A stretch of DNA of 64,000 nucleotides from Rubrobacter taiwanensis. GTDB taxonomy: Bacteria > Actinomycetota > Rubrobacteria > Rubrobacterales > Rubrobacteraceae. Below, in pieces: positions 7,984 through 16,660 of this stretch. Position numbers and translations under genes: made by a program. The first letter of the stretch is position 1. Every line of letters begins with the position of its first letter. The stretch spans positions 238,686 through 302,685 of the forward strand of contig NZ_SKBU01000015.1 of NCBI RefSeq assembly GCF_004337705.1, written 5' to 3'. Under the pieces are notes generated by a model, which saw only the letters and a list, made by a program, of their open reading frames with translations, searched no databases and was not told where the DNA came from.

Positions 7984-9168
7984 CTACGGCTTCAGGACGA
8001 CCTTGATACAGCCGTCCTCTTTCTTCTGGAACATCTCGTAGCCGCGCGGGGCCTCATCGAGCGGCAGCTTGTGGGTGGCAAGATCCTCCACTCCCAAGGG
8101 GTCGTCCTCGCCGGTGAGCAGCGGCAGGATGTCGTCCACCCACCGCTTGACGTGCGCCTGGCCCATGCGGATCTGCACGCCCTTGTCGAAGAGGTCCATC
8201 ATCGGGAAGGGGTCGGCCTGCCCTCCGTAGACCCCGATGATAGAGACGGTCCCGCCCCGGCGCACCGTCTCTATCGACTGGTAGAGGGCCGAGAGCCGGT
8301 CCACCCCCGTCCGCTCGATCAGAGAGGCGGCTACCTGGTCCGGCAGCATCCCGGCGGCCTTCTGGGCGAGCTCTCCGAACGGGGCGCCGTGGGCCTCCAT
8401 GCCGACCGCGTCGATCACCGAGTCCGGCCCGCGCCCGCCGGTGAGCTCCTTGATGGCATCCGCGACGTTGTCGTAGTCGTTGTAGTCCAGCACCTCCACA
8501 CCGTGGCGGCGCGCCATCTCCAGCCTCTCCGGAACCAGGTCTACGCCGAACACCCTCTCTGCACCCCGGTGCCGCGCAACGCGGGTGCAGAACTGCCCGA
8601 CCGGTCCCAGCCCGTAGACCGCCACGCTCCCGCCCTCGGGGATGTCGGCGAACTCTACCGCCTGCCAGGCGGTCGGCAGGATGTCGGAGAGGTAGAGAAA
8701 GCGCTCGTCCGGCGGTCCCTCCGGCACCTTTATCGGACCGAAGTGCGCCTGAGGCACCCGCAGGTACTCCGCCTGCCCGCCCGGCACCTGTCCGTAGAGC
8801 TTGGTGTAGCCGAAGAGGGCCGCGCCCTTGCCGTACTCCCTAACCTGTGTCGTCTCGCACTGGGCGTACAGAGCGCGGTCGCACATGAAACAGTGCCCGC
8901 AGGAGATGTTGAACGGTATCACCACCCGGTCGCCGGGGGAGATGTACTCTACCTCAGATCCTACCTCCTCGACGATGCCCATCGGCTCGTGCCCGAGAAC
9001 GTCGCCCTCCTCGATCCACATGCCGAGCACCCCGTAGAGGTGCAGGTCCGAGCCGCAGATGGCCGTGGAGGTGATCCTGACTATGGCGTCGGTGGGTTCC
9101 TGGATGGCCGGATCGGGCACCGTATCTACCCGCACGTCCTCCTTGCCGTGCCACGCTACTGCTTTCAT
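7984..9168 (-). CDS. Zinc-dependent alcohol dehydrogenase (formaldehyde dehydrogenase-like MDR)
   Basis: 394 residues. Catalytic zinc ligands are in AICGSDLHLYG and GHEP, and the structural zinc lobe is CGHCFMC with a following Cys in YAQCE. GLGPVG near residue 183 begins the NAD-binding domain. The length and the inserted segments after the structural zinc lobe fit the glutathione-independent formaldehyde dehydrogenase-like branch of medium-chain dehydrogenases; the actual alcohol or aldehyde is not determined. It is a single gene with its own promoter-like element 37 bp upstream. Confidence 0.88.
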   Translation of the reverse strand: MKAVAWHGKEDVRVDTVPDPAIQEPTDAIVRITSTAICGSDLHLYGVLGMWIEEGDVLGHEPMGIVEEVGSEVEYISPGDRVVIPFNISCGHCFMCDRALYAQCETTQVREYGKGAALFGYTKLYGQVPGGQAEYLRVPQAHFGPIKVPEGPPDERFLYLSDILPTAWQAVEFADIPEGGSVAVYGLGPVGQFCTRVARHRGAERVFGVDLVPERLEMARRHGVEVLDYNDYDNVADAIKELTGGRGPDSVIDAVGMEAHGAPFGELAQKAAGMLPDQVAASLIERTGVDRLSALYQSIETVRRGGTVSIIGVYGGQADPFPMMDLFDKGVQIRMGQAHVKRWVDDILPLLTGEDDPLGVEDLATHKLPLDEAPRGYEMFQKKEDGCIKVVLKP

Positions 9169-9204
9169 CGTCTCCTCCAGAGGTCGGGTGAGCCTGCCCG
9201 TGAT

Positions 9205-9231
9205 CTACCCGGCGCCCGGGGCACTGTAAAC
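9205..9231 (-). promoter_or_regulatory. Sigma-B-type promoter of the alcohol dehydrogenase gene
   Basis: On the minus strand GTTTAC (9231-9226) and GGGTAG (9210-9205) are 15 bp apart, one more than the others, 36 bp before the ATG at 9168. Both halves fit the general-stress consensus well. Confidence 0.6.
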
Positions 9232-9378
9232 CCTGGCTTGCTCCGAGCTTCGTCTCGTTCTCCCGTTCGGAACTCCCGCGCTTCTCCCTCGCCCGAGACG
9301 GCAGTACCCAGCGCTCCTGCCCGGAGTCTCGGCGGCAGCCCCGGCGCGGGTGGAGTGCCGGGCGGCTTCTCCGCCTCC

Positions 9379-9404
9379 GTTTGAAACCTCAACCGGCAGG
9401 GAAC
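9379..9404 (+). promoter_or_regulatory. Sigma-B-type promoter before the GH15 gene
   Basis: GTTTGA (9379-9384) and GGGAAC (9399-9404) lie 14 bp apart on the plus strand, about 165 bp before the GH15 start and 60 bp before a small coupled frame at 9464. Confidence 0.45.
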
Positions 9405-9463
9405 GGAAGCTACCGGAGGGTATTCTGAAGCTGTACGAGCAGTCCTGGAAGCGGAGGATCTCG

Positions 9464-9574
9464 ATGAAACCCATCTTCAACCGTGGCCGGGGAAGCGAGC
9501 CGTCGCCCCGGCGGCACCCTACCGAGAAGTCCGGCGGAGAGGCTCCCCCGTACTCCCCGGAGCCTGCGGAATGA
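9464..9574 (+). CDS. Possible 36-residue leader protein coupled to GH15
   Basis: An ATG at 9464 follows GCGGAGGATCTC and opens a 36-codon frame (MKPIFNRGRGSEPSP...) whose TGA overlaps the ATG of the GH15 gene (ATGA). The overlap and ribosome-like site are the only support. The peptide is Pro/Glu/Ser-rich with no recognisable fold and may be chance. Confidence 0.25.
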   Translation: MKPIFNRGRGSEPSPRRHPTEKSGGEAPPYSPEPAE

Positions 9575-11469
9575 GCGCCGGCGAACCGCGCCGGCGCTAC
9601 CCGCCCATCTCCTCCTACGGTTTCCTCTCGGACACGCACACCGCCGCGCTCGTCGGGCCGGACGCAGCGGTAGAGTGGTTCTGTGTGCCGCGCTTTGACG
9701 CTCCGAGCATCTTCGCCCGCATGCTCGACCGCGAGCGCGGCGGAGCCTTCGAACTGAGCGTGGAGGGCGCAGACCGTCCCGCGCAGCGCTACCTCGGCGA
9801 CACCCTGGTGCTCGAGAGCCGCTTCGAGGGCCGGACGGGAGCGGCCGTGGCGTTCGACTTCCTCGCGGTGCGCCGGGTAGCCGGCGACGAGCTGGCGGCC
9901 GGGCACATCCTCGTCCGGCTGGTGCGCTGCGAGTCGGGCTCGGTGCGCGTGCGGGCTGGGATCGACGCCCGCCCCGGCTATGGAGCGGAGGAGATCGAGT
10001 GGCAGAGAAGGGATCGAAACTTGTGGCGGGCCGCGGACCCGGAGCTCTGGGTCTCTAGCGATGCTCCGCTGGAGCTTGAGGGAAGCCGGCTCTCGGCAGA
10101 GGCCGAGCTGCGCGAGGGCGAGGCGGCCGCCTTCGCCCTCGGCTACGCCGGCGAGCCTCCCCGCTCCGTGGACGCGGATGCCGCCGGGAGCCTGCTGGAG
10201 CAGACGTGCCGGGCGTGGCAGGAGTGGGCCGGGCACTGCCGCTATGACGGGGTGGCGCGCGAGGCGGTCGTGCGCAGCGCGCTGGTGCTGCGCGGGCTGG
10301 CCTTCGACGAGACCGGGGCTCTGGTTGCGGCGCCCACCACCTCACTGCCCGAGGAGCTCGGCGGCGAGCGCAACTGGGACTACCGCTTCACCTGGCACCG
10401 TGACGCGTCGCTCCTGGTTCTGGCCCTCTTCCGCCTGGGCTATGAAGAGGAGGGCCGCCGCTACATGGACTTCCTCCTCTCGCAGTGCACCGTACGCCGC
10501 GACCGGCTCGCCCCGATGGCCGGCATCGGCGGTGAGCCGGAGAGCGAGGAGCGGACGCTGGACCACCTGGAGGGCTACGCCAGCTCGCGCCCCGTGCGTA
10601 CCGGCAACGAGGCCTACGAGCAAGTACAGCTCGACACCTACGGCCACGTCCTCGACGCCGCCTTCGTCTACCGGGAGCTGACCGGAGACCTTGCTCCAGA
10701 GCACTGGCCCGTCCTGCAGCGGCTCGTGGATCTGGTCTGCGAGCGCTGGCGGGAGCCCGACCACGGCGTGTGGGAGATCCGGGTCGAAAAACGCCAGCAC
10801 ACCTACTCGAAGATGATGGCCTGGGTCTGCCTGGACCGCGGCATCCGGCTGGCGGAGATGCTGGAGGACACCGAGGCGCCGCTCGAACGCTGGCGCAGGG
10901 CCCGGGAGGAAGTCTACCGGGACGTCCTTGAACGCGGCTACGATAAAGAGCGGGGAGCTTTCACGCAGGTCTACGGGGAGCGGCCGCTGGATGCGGCGGT
11001 GCTTCACGCCCCGCTGATGGGGTTCCTGCCGGGAGACGACCCGCGGATGATCTCAACGATCGACCGGCTGATCGAAGAGCTCGGCGCGGGCGAGGCGCTC
11101 CTCTACCGCTACGACACCACCCGGGTAGACGACGGGGTTCCGGGCCACGAGGGAGCCTTCCTGATGTGCTCGTTCGACCTCGTCTCGGCACTGGTGCTCG
11201 CCGGCCGCGTCGAGGAGGCCAGGCGCCGGTTCGAGTGGCTGCTGGAACACGCAAGCCCGCTGGGTCTCTTTTCGGAGGAGCTCTCGCCGGATGGCGAAGC
11301 TTTGGGCAACTACCCCCAGGCCTTCACCCACCTGGCCCTCATCGAGGCGGCCATGAACCTGGACGCGGCCGGGAACCGGGAAGCCCTGCACGCCTGGGCC
11401 GCCGAGCGGTCCGCGGAGAGCGGGGCTAGCTCCACTTCACAGCGTAGCGGCCGCCGCGCTCCTCGATGA
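9571..11469 (+). CDS. Glycoside hydrolase family 15 protein (glucoamylase/trehalase-like)
   Basis: 632 residues. The N-terminal domain begins with YPPISSYGFLSDTHTAALV, the usual opening of bacterial GH15 proteins, and is beta-rich up to about residue 235. The (alpha/alpha)6 catalytic domain follows, marked by GGERNWDYRFTWHRDASL near 262-280 and by SYGF/EGAFLMCSFD segments. These enzymes hydrolyse glucosidic bonds in alpha-glucans or trehalose; there is no export signal, so it is cytoplasmic. The last about 20 residues (SAESGASSTSQRSGRR) are low-complexity and run into decayed DNA, so the original stop may have been lost. Confidence 0.85.
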   Translation: MSAGEPRRRYPPISSYGFLSDTHTAALVGPDAAVEWFCVPRFDAPSIFARMLDRERGGAFELSVEGADRPAQRYLGDTLVLESRFEGRTGAAVAFDFLAVRRVAGDELAAGHILVRLVRCESGSVRVRAGIDARPGYGAEEIEWQRRDRNLWRAADPELWVSSDAPLELEGSRLSAEAELREGEAAAFALGYAGEPPRSVDADAAGSLLEQTCRAWQEWAGHCRYDGVAREAVVRSALVLRGLAFDETGALVAAPTTSLPEELGGERNWDYRFTWHRDASLLVLALFRLGYEEEGRRYMDFLLSQCTVRRDRLAPMAGIGGEPESEERTLDHLEGYASSRPVRTGNEAYEQVQLDTYGHVLDAAFVYRELTGDLAPEHWPVLQRLVDLVCERWREPDHGVWEIRVEKRQHTYSKMMAWVCLDRGIRLAEMLEDTEAPLERWRRAREEVYRDVLERGYDKERGAFTQVYGERPLDAAVLHAPLMGFLPGDDPRMISTIDRLIEELGAGEALLYRYDTTRVDDGVPGHEGAFLMCSFDLVSALVLAGRVEEARRRFEWLLEHASPLGLFSEELSPDGEALGNYPQAFTHLALIEAAMNLDAAGNREALHAWAAERSAESGASSTSQRSGRRAPR

Positions 11470-11640
11470 AGTCGTCGAGCCGTTCGAGGGGTAGCGGGCC
11501 GGTATCCTGCGCTTGAGGTCCGGGTTGTAGCGGGCGAAGGTGGCGATCTCATCGTAGGACTCCGACTCATCCAGGTGGCGCTCCAGCAGTTCCGCCGAGG
11601 GCTCCTTGTTGACCGTCGGCCCCTACAGCCAGGCCGCCTG
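11429..11640 (-). pseudogene. C-terminal remnant of an unidentified protein
   Basis: Reading leftward from 11640, the frame gives QAAWL, a TAG stop at 11625-11623, then GPTVNKEPSAELLERHLDES and SYDEIATFARYNPDLKRR. Near 11490 a one-base shift is needed to continue into PLERLDDFIEERGGRYAVKWS and a TAG. The composition is clearly protein-like, with coding continuity of about 70 codons, but the frame carries one nonsense codon and one frameshift and has no beginning. I do not recognise the family. It overlaps the tail of the GH15 frame on the other strand. Confidence 0.55.
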
Positions 11641-11654
11641 AGAGTCGGCCAGCC

Positions 11655-12040
11655 CGTGCACCAGCACCACAGGACGGAGACCCAGCGCCAGGAGAGCCGG
11701 CTGCACGAGCGTCTGGAGGCTCTCGGAGCCGACACTCCGGCCCGTAAGGAGGCTCAGACCATCGGCAGCGCGCTGCTCAAGGGCGCAGCAGACCGGCTCC
11801 GCACCGACAAGCCGGGCAAGAACGCAAGAGACGGCTACGTAACGGAACACATGGAGATAGCTTCCTGCGAACTGCTGGAGCGCCTCGCCAACCGGGCCGG
11901 AGACACGGAGACGGCCGAAGTCGCGCGCACTAACCGCGCCGAAGAGGAGGAGATGGCGCGCAAGATAGCCGCCGACTGGGACAGAGGTTCCCGAACCTCA
12001 CGTCAAAAGAGGCAGGAATAGAAGGCGGAGGCTGCCAGGA
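11655..12040 (+). pseudogene. DUF892 (YciE-type ferritin-like) protein, truncated and frameshifted
   Basis: The plus-strand frame reads HHRTETQRQESRLHERLEALGAD, then KGAADRLRTDKPGKNARDGY, EHMEIASCELLERLANRAGD and ANRAEEEEMA-like text ending in AADWD. This is the middle and C-terminal part of a DUF892 ferritin-like four-helix protein. The first roughly 45 residues are missing: the frame begins abruptly against the opposite-strand remnant. After WDR the frame shifts, and the expected ending (F-x-x-LT-x-KEAGIEG) is found in another frame at about 12000-12035. So both ends are damaged. DUF892 proteins are stress-associated, with unknown biochemistry. Confidence 0.65.
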
Positions 12041-12280
12041 CCCGGTACAAGCGGGCCGGATCTCACCAGAGAGAGGAAGCACTATGAGCGACGACAGAGA
12101 GCGGCGTCCGGACCCCCGGGAGGCAGATCCCGTGCAGTCGCTCCGCCCCGGCGCGGAACGCCGAGGCGTGGCAACCACGATACACCGTGAGCCTCCCGGT
12201 CCTCCGGCGCGCGGTCAGCCCGAAGCCGTACGTGACGTTCGAAGTCTGATAGGCTCCCCGGCCCGGCGGGAGAGTAATGT

Positions 12281-12306
12281 GTTTCGCTTCTCTGCAGGAG
12301 GGGTAA
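12281..12306 (+). promoter_or_regulatory. Sigma-B-type promoter upstream of the heptose/glycan operon
   Basis: GTTTCG (12281-12286) and GGGTAA (12301-12306) are separated by 14 bp. It is the only promoter-like element found between the DUF892 remnant and the first glycan gene at 12460, which implies a leader of roughly 145 nt. Confidence 0.5.
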
Positions 12307-12351
12307 GAAGCGCTTCCAGTCAGAGAGAGTAGATCGCCAGAGGGGACATAG

Positions 12352-12438
12352 ATGATGAGAGCCGCTCATCTGATCGGAGGCAACGCAAAAGGACTCGCCC
12401 CGGCAGGCACAGCCCCCGGGGTGTTCTTAGCTAACTAG
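12352..12438 (+). CDS. Possible 28-residue leader peptide
   Basis: In the leader of the glycan operon ATGATG at 12352 follows AGAGGGGACATAG and opens a 28-codon frame (MMRAAHLIGGNAKG...) ending 21 bp before the carbamoyltransferase ATG. It has no known homologue that I recognise; support is only position and a ribosome-like site. Confidence 0.2.
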   Translation: MMRAAHLIGGNAKGLAPAGTAPGVFLAN

Positions 12439-12459
12439 ACGGACGAGTATCCCGGCAAC

Positions 12460-14106
12460 ATGCGCATACTCGGGATCAACGCCGTCTTTCACGACCCGGC
12501 CGCCGCCCTGGTTATGGACGGCGAGATAGTCGCCGCCGCCGAAGAGGAGCGCTTCAGCCGGCGCAAGCACGGCAAACCCCCGGTCCCCTTCGCTGCCTGG
12601 GAGCTGCCCGAACGCGCGGCCGCCTGGTGCCTGGAGCGCGCCGGCCTCTCCCCGGCCGAGCTCGACGCCGTGGCCTACTCCTACGACCCGAAGCTCGCAC
12701 CGCCGGTCGCCGGGGACATCACCGCAGACAACTGGGAGCCGCTGCGCACGCTCTACGCCCGGCGCGCGCCCCTCTTCCTGCGCGCCGCGCTGCCGGGCCT
12801 GGACCCGGGCCGGGTCCGTTTCGTCCCGCACCACGTCGCTCACGCGGCCTCGGCCTACCTCTCCGCCCCGACCCCCTCCTCCAGCGTACTGGTAATAGAC
12901 GGGCGCGGCGAGCGGGCCACCCACCTGGCCGGCCGGGTCGTGGAGGGGAATCTGGAAGTCCTGGCCAGCCAGCGGCTCCCCCACTCTTTAGGCCTTATGT
13001 ACGAGGAGCTTACGGCCCACCTGGGCTTCAGGCGCTCTTCAGACGAGTACAAGGTGATGGCCATGGCCTCCTACGGCGAGCCGCGCCACCTGCCGGCCTT
13101 GCGGAACCTGGTCCGCACCACCGGAGACGGCGGCTTCCGGATGGGTGAGATCCGGTGGGAGGAGTTCGCTCCGCGCCGCACCGCGGACGAGGAGTGGACC
13201 CGGGAGCACGCCGACCTGGCCGCGAGCGTCCAGCGCCGCCTGGAGGAGGTGCTGCTGGACCTGATCCGCTGGCTGCACGAGCAGACCGGCGACCGGGACC
13301 TGACCATGGCTGGCGGCGTCGCCCTCAACTGCGTCGCCAACTCCCGGCTCGCCGAGGAAGGCCCCTTCGAGCGCATCTGGGTGCAGCCCGCCGCCGGAGA
13401 CGCCGGAACGGCGCTCGGAGCCGCCCTGTACCTGGCGCGCGAGCTCGGAGACCGCATCCGGCCGATGCGGTCCGCGGCCCTGGGCCGCGAGTGGTCCGAC
13501 GCCGAGCTCGAAGGCTGGCTCCGGCGGGCGAAGCTGAACTACGAGCGCCCCGCGGATATAGCTGAGGCCGTCGCCGGGATACTCGCAAGCGACGGTGTGG
13601 TCGCCTGGTTTCAGGGCCGCAGCGAGTGGGGCCCGCGGGCTCTGGGACACCGGAGCCTGCTCGCCAACCCGGCCCGTCCGGAGAACCTGGAGCGCATGAA
13701 CGACATCAAGGGCCGGGAGCAGTTCCGGCCCGTAGCGCCTATGGTGCTGGCCGAGCGGGCGGCCGGGATCTTCGCCGGCCCGCTGCCGAGCCCGTACATG
13801 CTCTTCACCCACCGGGTGCGCAAGGACTGGCGGGAGCGCATCCTGGCCGTCGTGCACGTGGACGGCACGGCCCGCATCCAGACCGTGGACCGCCGGGACG
13901 AGCCCCTGGTCGCCCGCATGCTGGAGGCCTTCGAGCGCCGCACGGGCCTGCCGGTCGTCATCAACACGAGCCTGAACACCGCCGGACGCCCGATGGTGGA
14001 CGACCCGCGCGACGCCCTGGAGTGCTTCGGCTCCGCCCCGGTAGACGCCCTGGCCCTCGGCCCCTTCCTGGTGCGCCGGGCGAGCTTCGCCGGAGGCACC
14101 GGTTGA
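12460..14106 (+). CDS. Carbamoyltransferase (NodU/CmcH/TobZ family)
   Basis: 548 residues. The N-terminal Kae1/YrdC-like domain opens with MRILGINAVFHDPAAALV and EEERFSRRKHG, and the metal site is HHVAHAASAY near residue 128. GGVALNCVAN (about 286-295) and SEWGPRALGHRSLLANP (about 387-403) are the family signatures, and the C-terminal domain includes QFRPVAPMV and NTSLNTAGRPM. These enzymes transfer a carbamoyl group from carbamoyl phosphate, via an adenylate, to a sugar or antibiotic hydroxyl. Here the acceptor is probably a sugar in the glycan made by the following genes. No clear Shine-Dalgarno precedes the ATG. Confidence 0.9.
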   Translation: MRILGINAVFHDPAAALVMDGEIVAAAEEERFSRRKHGKPPVPFAAWELPERAAAWCLERAGLSPAELDAVAYSYDPKLAPPVAGDITADNWEPLRTLYARRAPLFLRAALPGLDPGRVRFVPHHVAHAASAYLSAPTPSSSVLVIDGRGERATHLAGRVVEGNLEVLASQRLPHSLGLMYEELTAHLGFRRSSDEYKVMAMASYGEPRHLPALRNLVRTTGDGGFRMGEIRWEEFAPRRTADEEWTREHADLAASVQRRLEEVLLDLIRWLHEQTGDRDLTMAGGVALNCVANSRLAEEGPFERIWVQPAAGDAGTALGAALYLARELGDRIRPMRSAALGREWSDAELEGWLRRAKLNYERPADIAEAVAGILASDGVVAWFQGRSEWGPRALGHRSLLANPARPENLERMNDIKGREQFRPVAPMVLAERAAGIFAGPLPSPYMLFTHRVRKDWRERILAVVHVDGTARIQTVDRRDEPLVARMLEAFERRTGLPVVINTSLNTAGRPMVDDPRDALECFGSAPVDALALGPFLVRRASFAGGTG

Positions 14107-15629
14107 GCGCTCCGGCGGCAGACATCGTCATACCCACCTGCGGCCGCCCGCAGCTGCGGGAGCTCCTCCGGGCGCTCGCAGCCGGGAGCGAGCAGCCCCC
14201 CGGCCGCATCCTCGTCGTGGACGACCGGAAGCGGACCTCCGGTCCACTCCCCCGGCCCCCGCGAAAGCTGCGCGAGCGGGTCGAGGTGATCCGCGGCCCC
14301 GCGCGCGGTCCCGCCGCCGCGCGCAACGCCGGTTGGCGGGCGTCGGGGGCGGACTGGATCGCCTTCCTGGACGACGACGTCATCCCGCACCCCGACTGGG
14401 CGGCCCGGCTCGCCCGGGACATTCAGGACCTCGGCCCCGAGGTCGCCGCCAGCCAGGGCCGCGTCCGGGTCCCGCTGCCGGAGAACAGGCCCCCCACCGA
14501 TTGGGAGCGCAACGTCTCCGGCCTCGAAGGGGCGGCCTGGATCACGGCGAACATCGCCTACCGCCGGGCCGTGCTGGAGGAGGTCGGCGGCTTCGACGAG
14601 CGCTTCCCCCGCGCCTACCGGGAGGACGCCGATCTGGGCCTGCGCGTCACGCGCCGGGGCTACCGCATCGTGCGCGGGGAGCGGATCGTGGATCATCCCG
14701 TGCGCCCGGCCGGCCCGCTGGCGAGCGTCCGCCTGCAGGCCGGCAACGCCGACGACGCGCTCATGTGGGCGCTGCACGGCTCCGGGTGGCGGGAGCGGGC
14801 CGGAGCCCCAAAAGGCCGCCGGAAGATGCACCTGCTCACCACGGCCCTCGGTTTTCTGGGGATCGCCGGGGCTCTCGCCAACCGCCGGAAGCTCGGCCTC
14901 CTGGGCGCCGCCGGCTGGCTGGCCGCCACGGCCGAGTTCGCCGCCCGGCGCATCGCCCCCGGCCCCCGCACCCTGCCGGAGGTAATGGCGGTGCTGCTGA
15001 GCAGCGCCCTGATCCCGCCGGCCGCCGCGCTGTGGTGGCTGTGGGGCCTGGCCCGCCTGCCGGCGCTGCTCGGGGACGCCGGGCGGGCCCCGCTCCCGAA
15101 CGGCGGCCCCCCGCGGGCCGTCCTCTTCGACCGGGACGGCACCCTAATCGTAGACGTCCCGTACAACGGGGACCCCGCCCGCGTTATCCCCATGCCAGGA
15201 GCCCGGGAGGCGCTGGAGAGATTGCGGAGCGCCGGCGTGCGGCTCGGGGTAGTCACCAACCAGAGCGGGATCGGGCGCCGGCTGCTGAGCCGGGAGCAGG
15301 TCGCCGCCGTCAACCGCCGCGTCGAGGAGCTGCTCGGCCCCTTCGAGGCGTGGGCCGTCTGCCCGCACGCTCCGGAGGACCGGTGCGCCTGCCGCAAGCC
15401 GGCTCCGGCCATGATCCTGCAGGCCACAGAAGACCTCGGCGTGGAACCGGGCCGCTGCGCCGTGGTCGGAGACATCGGCTCCGACGTGGAGGCCGCCCGG
15501 GCCGCCGGGGCCCGGGCCGTGCTCGTCCCCACCGGCCGCACCCGGCCCGAGGAGGTGCGCGCGGCTCCGGAGGTCGCGCCGGACCTGCGCTCCGCCGTGG
15601 AGCTGCTCCTGAACGGGAGCGCGCGATGA
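14103..15629 (+). CDS. Fusion of GT2 glycosyltransferase and GmhB-type heptose-bisphosphate phosphatase
   Basis: 508 residues from a TTG overlapping the previous stop (TTGA). Residues 6-230 are a family 2 glycosyltransferase: IVIPTCGRPQ, the DDD metal motif in FLDDDVIPHPDW, and an ED motif in YREDADLGLR. Hydrophobic segments follow at about 245-330. From about 337 a HAD domain begins (LFDRDGTL), with VTNQSGIGR, and the GmhB zinc loop CPHAPEDRCACRKP, then GDIGSDVEAA. The second domain would convert D-glycero-D-manno-heptose 1,7-bisphosphate to the 1-phosphate. Two enzymes normally made separately are joined here in one chain. Confidence 0.85.
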   Translation: MSAPAADIVIPTCGRPQLRELLRALAAGSEQPPGRILVVDDRKRTSGPLPRPPRKLRERVEVIRGPARGPAAARNAGWRASGADWIAFLDDDVIPHPDWAARLARDIQDLGPEVAASQGRVRVPLPENRPPTDWERNVSGLEGAAWITANIAYRRAVLEEVGGFDERFPRAYREDADLGLRVTRRGYRIVRGERIVDHPVRPAGPLASVRLQAGNADDALMWALHGSGWRERAGAPKGRRKMHLLTTALGFLGIAGALANRRKLGLLGAAGWLAATAEFAARRIAPGPRTLPEVMAVLLSSALIPPAAALWWLWGLARLPALLGDAGRAPLPNGGPPRAVLFDRDGTLIVDVPYNGDPARVIPMPGAREALERLRSAGVRLGVVTNQSGIGRRLLSREQVAAVNRRVEELLGPFEAWAVCPHAPEDRCACRKPAPAMILQATEDLGVEPGRCAVVGDIGSDVEAARAAGARAVLVPTGRTRPEEVRAAPEVAPDLRSAVELLLNGSAR

Positions 15630-16660
15630 GCGGGCACGCCCTCGTCTGCCGGCTGGACAACGCGGGCGACGTCCTGCTGCAGGGACCGGCGATCCGGGCC
15701 GTGGCCGCCGCTTCGGAGAGGGTCACGATGCTCTGCGGCCCGCAGGGCCGGGCCGCTGCCGAACTGCTGCCGGGGGTGGACGAGGTCATCGTCTACGACG
15801 CCCCCTGGGTGGCCTTCGAGCCCTGCCCCCTGGACCGGGAGGAGACCCTGTCCCTGGTGGACCGGATCTCCGGTCTCGGCGCGGACCGGGGGATCATCTT
15901 CACCTCGTTTCACCAGAGCCCGCTCCCGCTGGCACTCCTGCTGCGCCTCGCCGGAGTCCCCTACCTCGCCGCGACCAGCGTAGACTACCCGGGCTCGCTG
16001 CTCGACGTGCGGCACCGCATCTCCGACAGCGTGCACGAGGTGGAGCGCTCGCTCTCGCTCGCAGAGAGCGCGGGCTACCGGCTCCCGCCCGGAGACTCCG
16101 GGCGGCTGGCGGTCCGCCGCCCGGCCCGCGGCCACCCGCTCCCCTTCGGCAGCGAGCCGTACGTAGTCGTGCACCCCGGCGTCTCCGTCCCGGCCCGCGC
16201 CTGGCCGCCCGCGCGCCACGCAGAGCTGGTGGACGAGCTCGTGCAGCGGGGCTGGCGGGTCGCCGTGACCGGCGCTCCGGGCGAGCGGGAGCTCACCGCG
16301 CGGGTGGCGGGCGCCGAGCGGCCGGAGGTTGCGGACCTGGGCGGGAGGACCACCCTCGCGGAGCTCGCCGAGGTGATCGCGGGGGCCGCGGCGATCGCGG
16401 TCGGGAACACCGGCCCGGCCCACCTGGCGGCCGCGGTGGGAACGCCGGTCGTCTCGCTCTTCGCCCCGACCGTCCCGGCAGTGCGCTGGCGGCCGTGGCG
16501 CGTGCCGCACGCGCTGCTGTACCGCGACGTGCCGTGCGCCGGCTGCCGGGCGCGCCGGTGCCCGGTGGAGGGCCACCCGTGCCTCTCGGGCGTCACCGCC
16601 GGGGAGGTCCTCAAAAGCATCGAGCGCCTCGCGCGGGTGAGGGAGGAGGTGGCCGGGTGA
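15626..16660 (+). CDS. Glycosyltransferase family 9 (heptosyltransferase-type)
   Basis: 344 residues; its ATG overlaps the previous TGA. Features of GT9 are CRLDNAGDVLLQGPAIRAV at the N-terminus (nucleotide-sugar GT-B fold), VVHPGVSVPARAWPPARH near residue 175, GAPGERELT, and GNTGPAHLAAAVGTPVVSLFAPT near 260-283, which binds the ADP-heptose donor in known heptosyltransferases. A Cys cluster CAGCRARRCPVEGHPC sits near the C-terminus. It probably adds heptose to a growing glycan. Cytoplasmic or membrane-peripheral. Confidence 0.85.
   Translation: MSGHALVCRLDNAGDVLLQGPAIRAVAAASERVTMLCGPQGRAAAELLPGVDEVIVYDAPWVAFEPCPLDREETLSLVDRISGLGADRGIIFTSFHQSPLPLALLLRLAGVPYLAATSVDYPGSLLDVRHRISDSVHEVERSLSLAESAGYRLPPGDSGRLAVRRPARGHPLPFGSEPYVVVHPGVSVPARAWPPARHAELVDELVQRGWRVAVTGAPGERELTARVAGAERPEVADLGGRTTLAELAEVIAGAAAIAVGNTGPAHLAAAVGTPVVSLFAPTVPAVRWRPWRVPHALLYRDVPCAGCRARRCPVEGHPCLSGVTAGEVLKSIERLARVREEVAG

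Noticed and set aside
12084-12332. 82-codon frame on the plus strand with a ribosome-like site
   Set aside because: The promoter-like element at 12281-12306 lies inside it, the text is Arg/Pro-rich without recognisable fold, and it follows directly on the decayed DUF892 gene.
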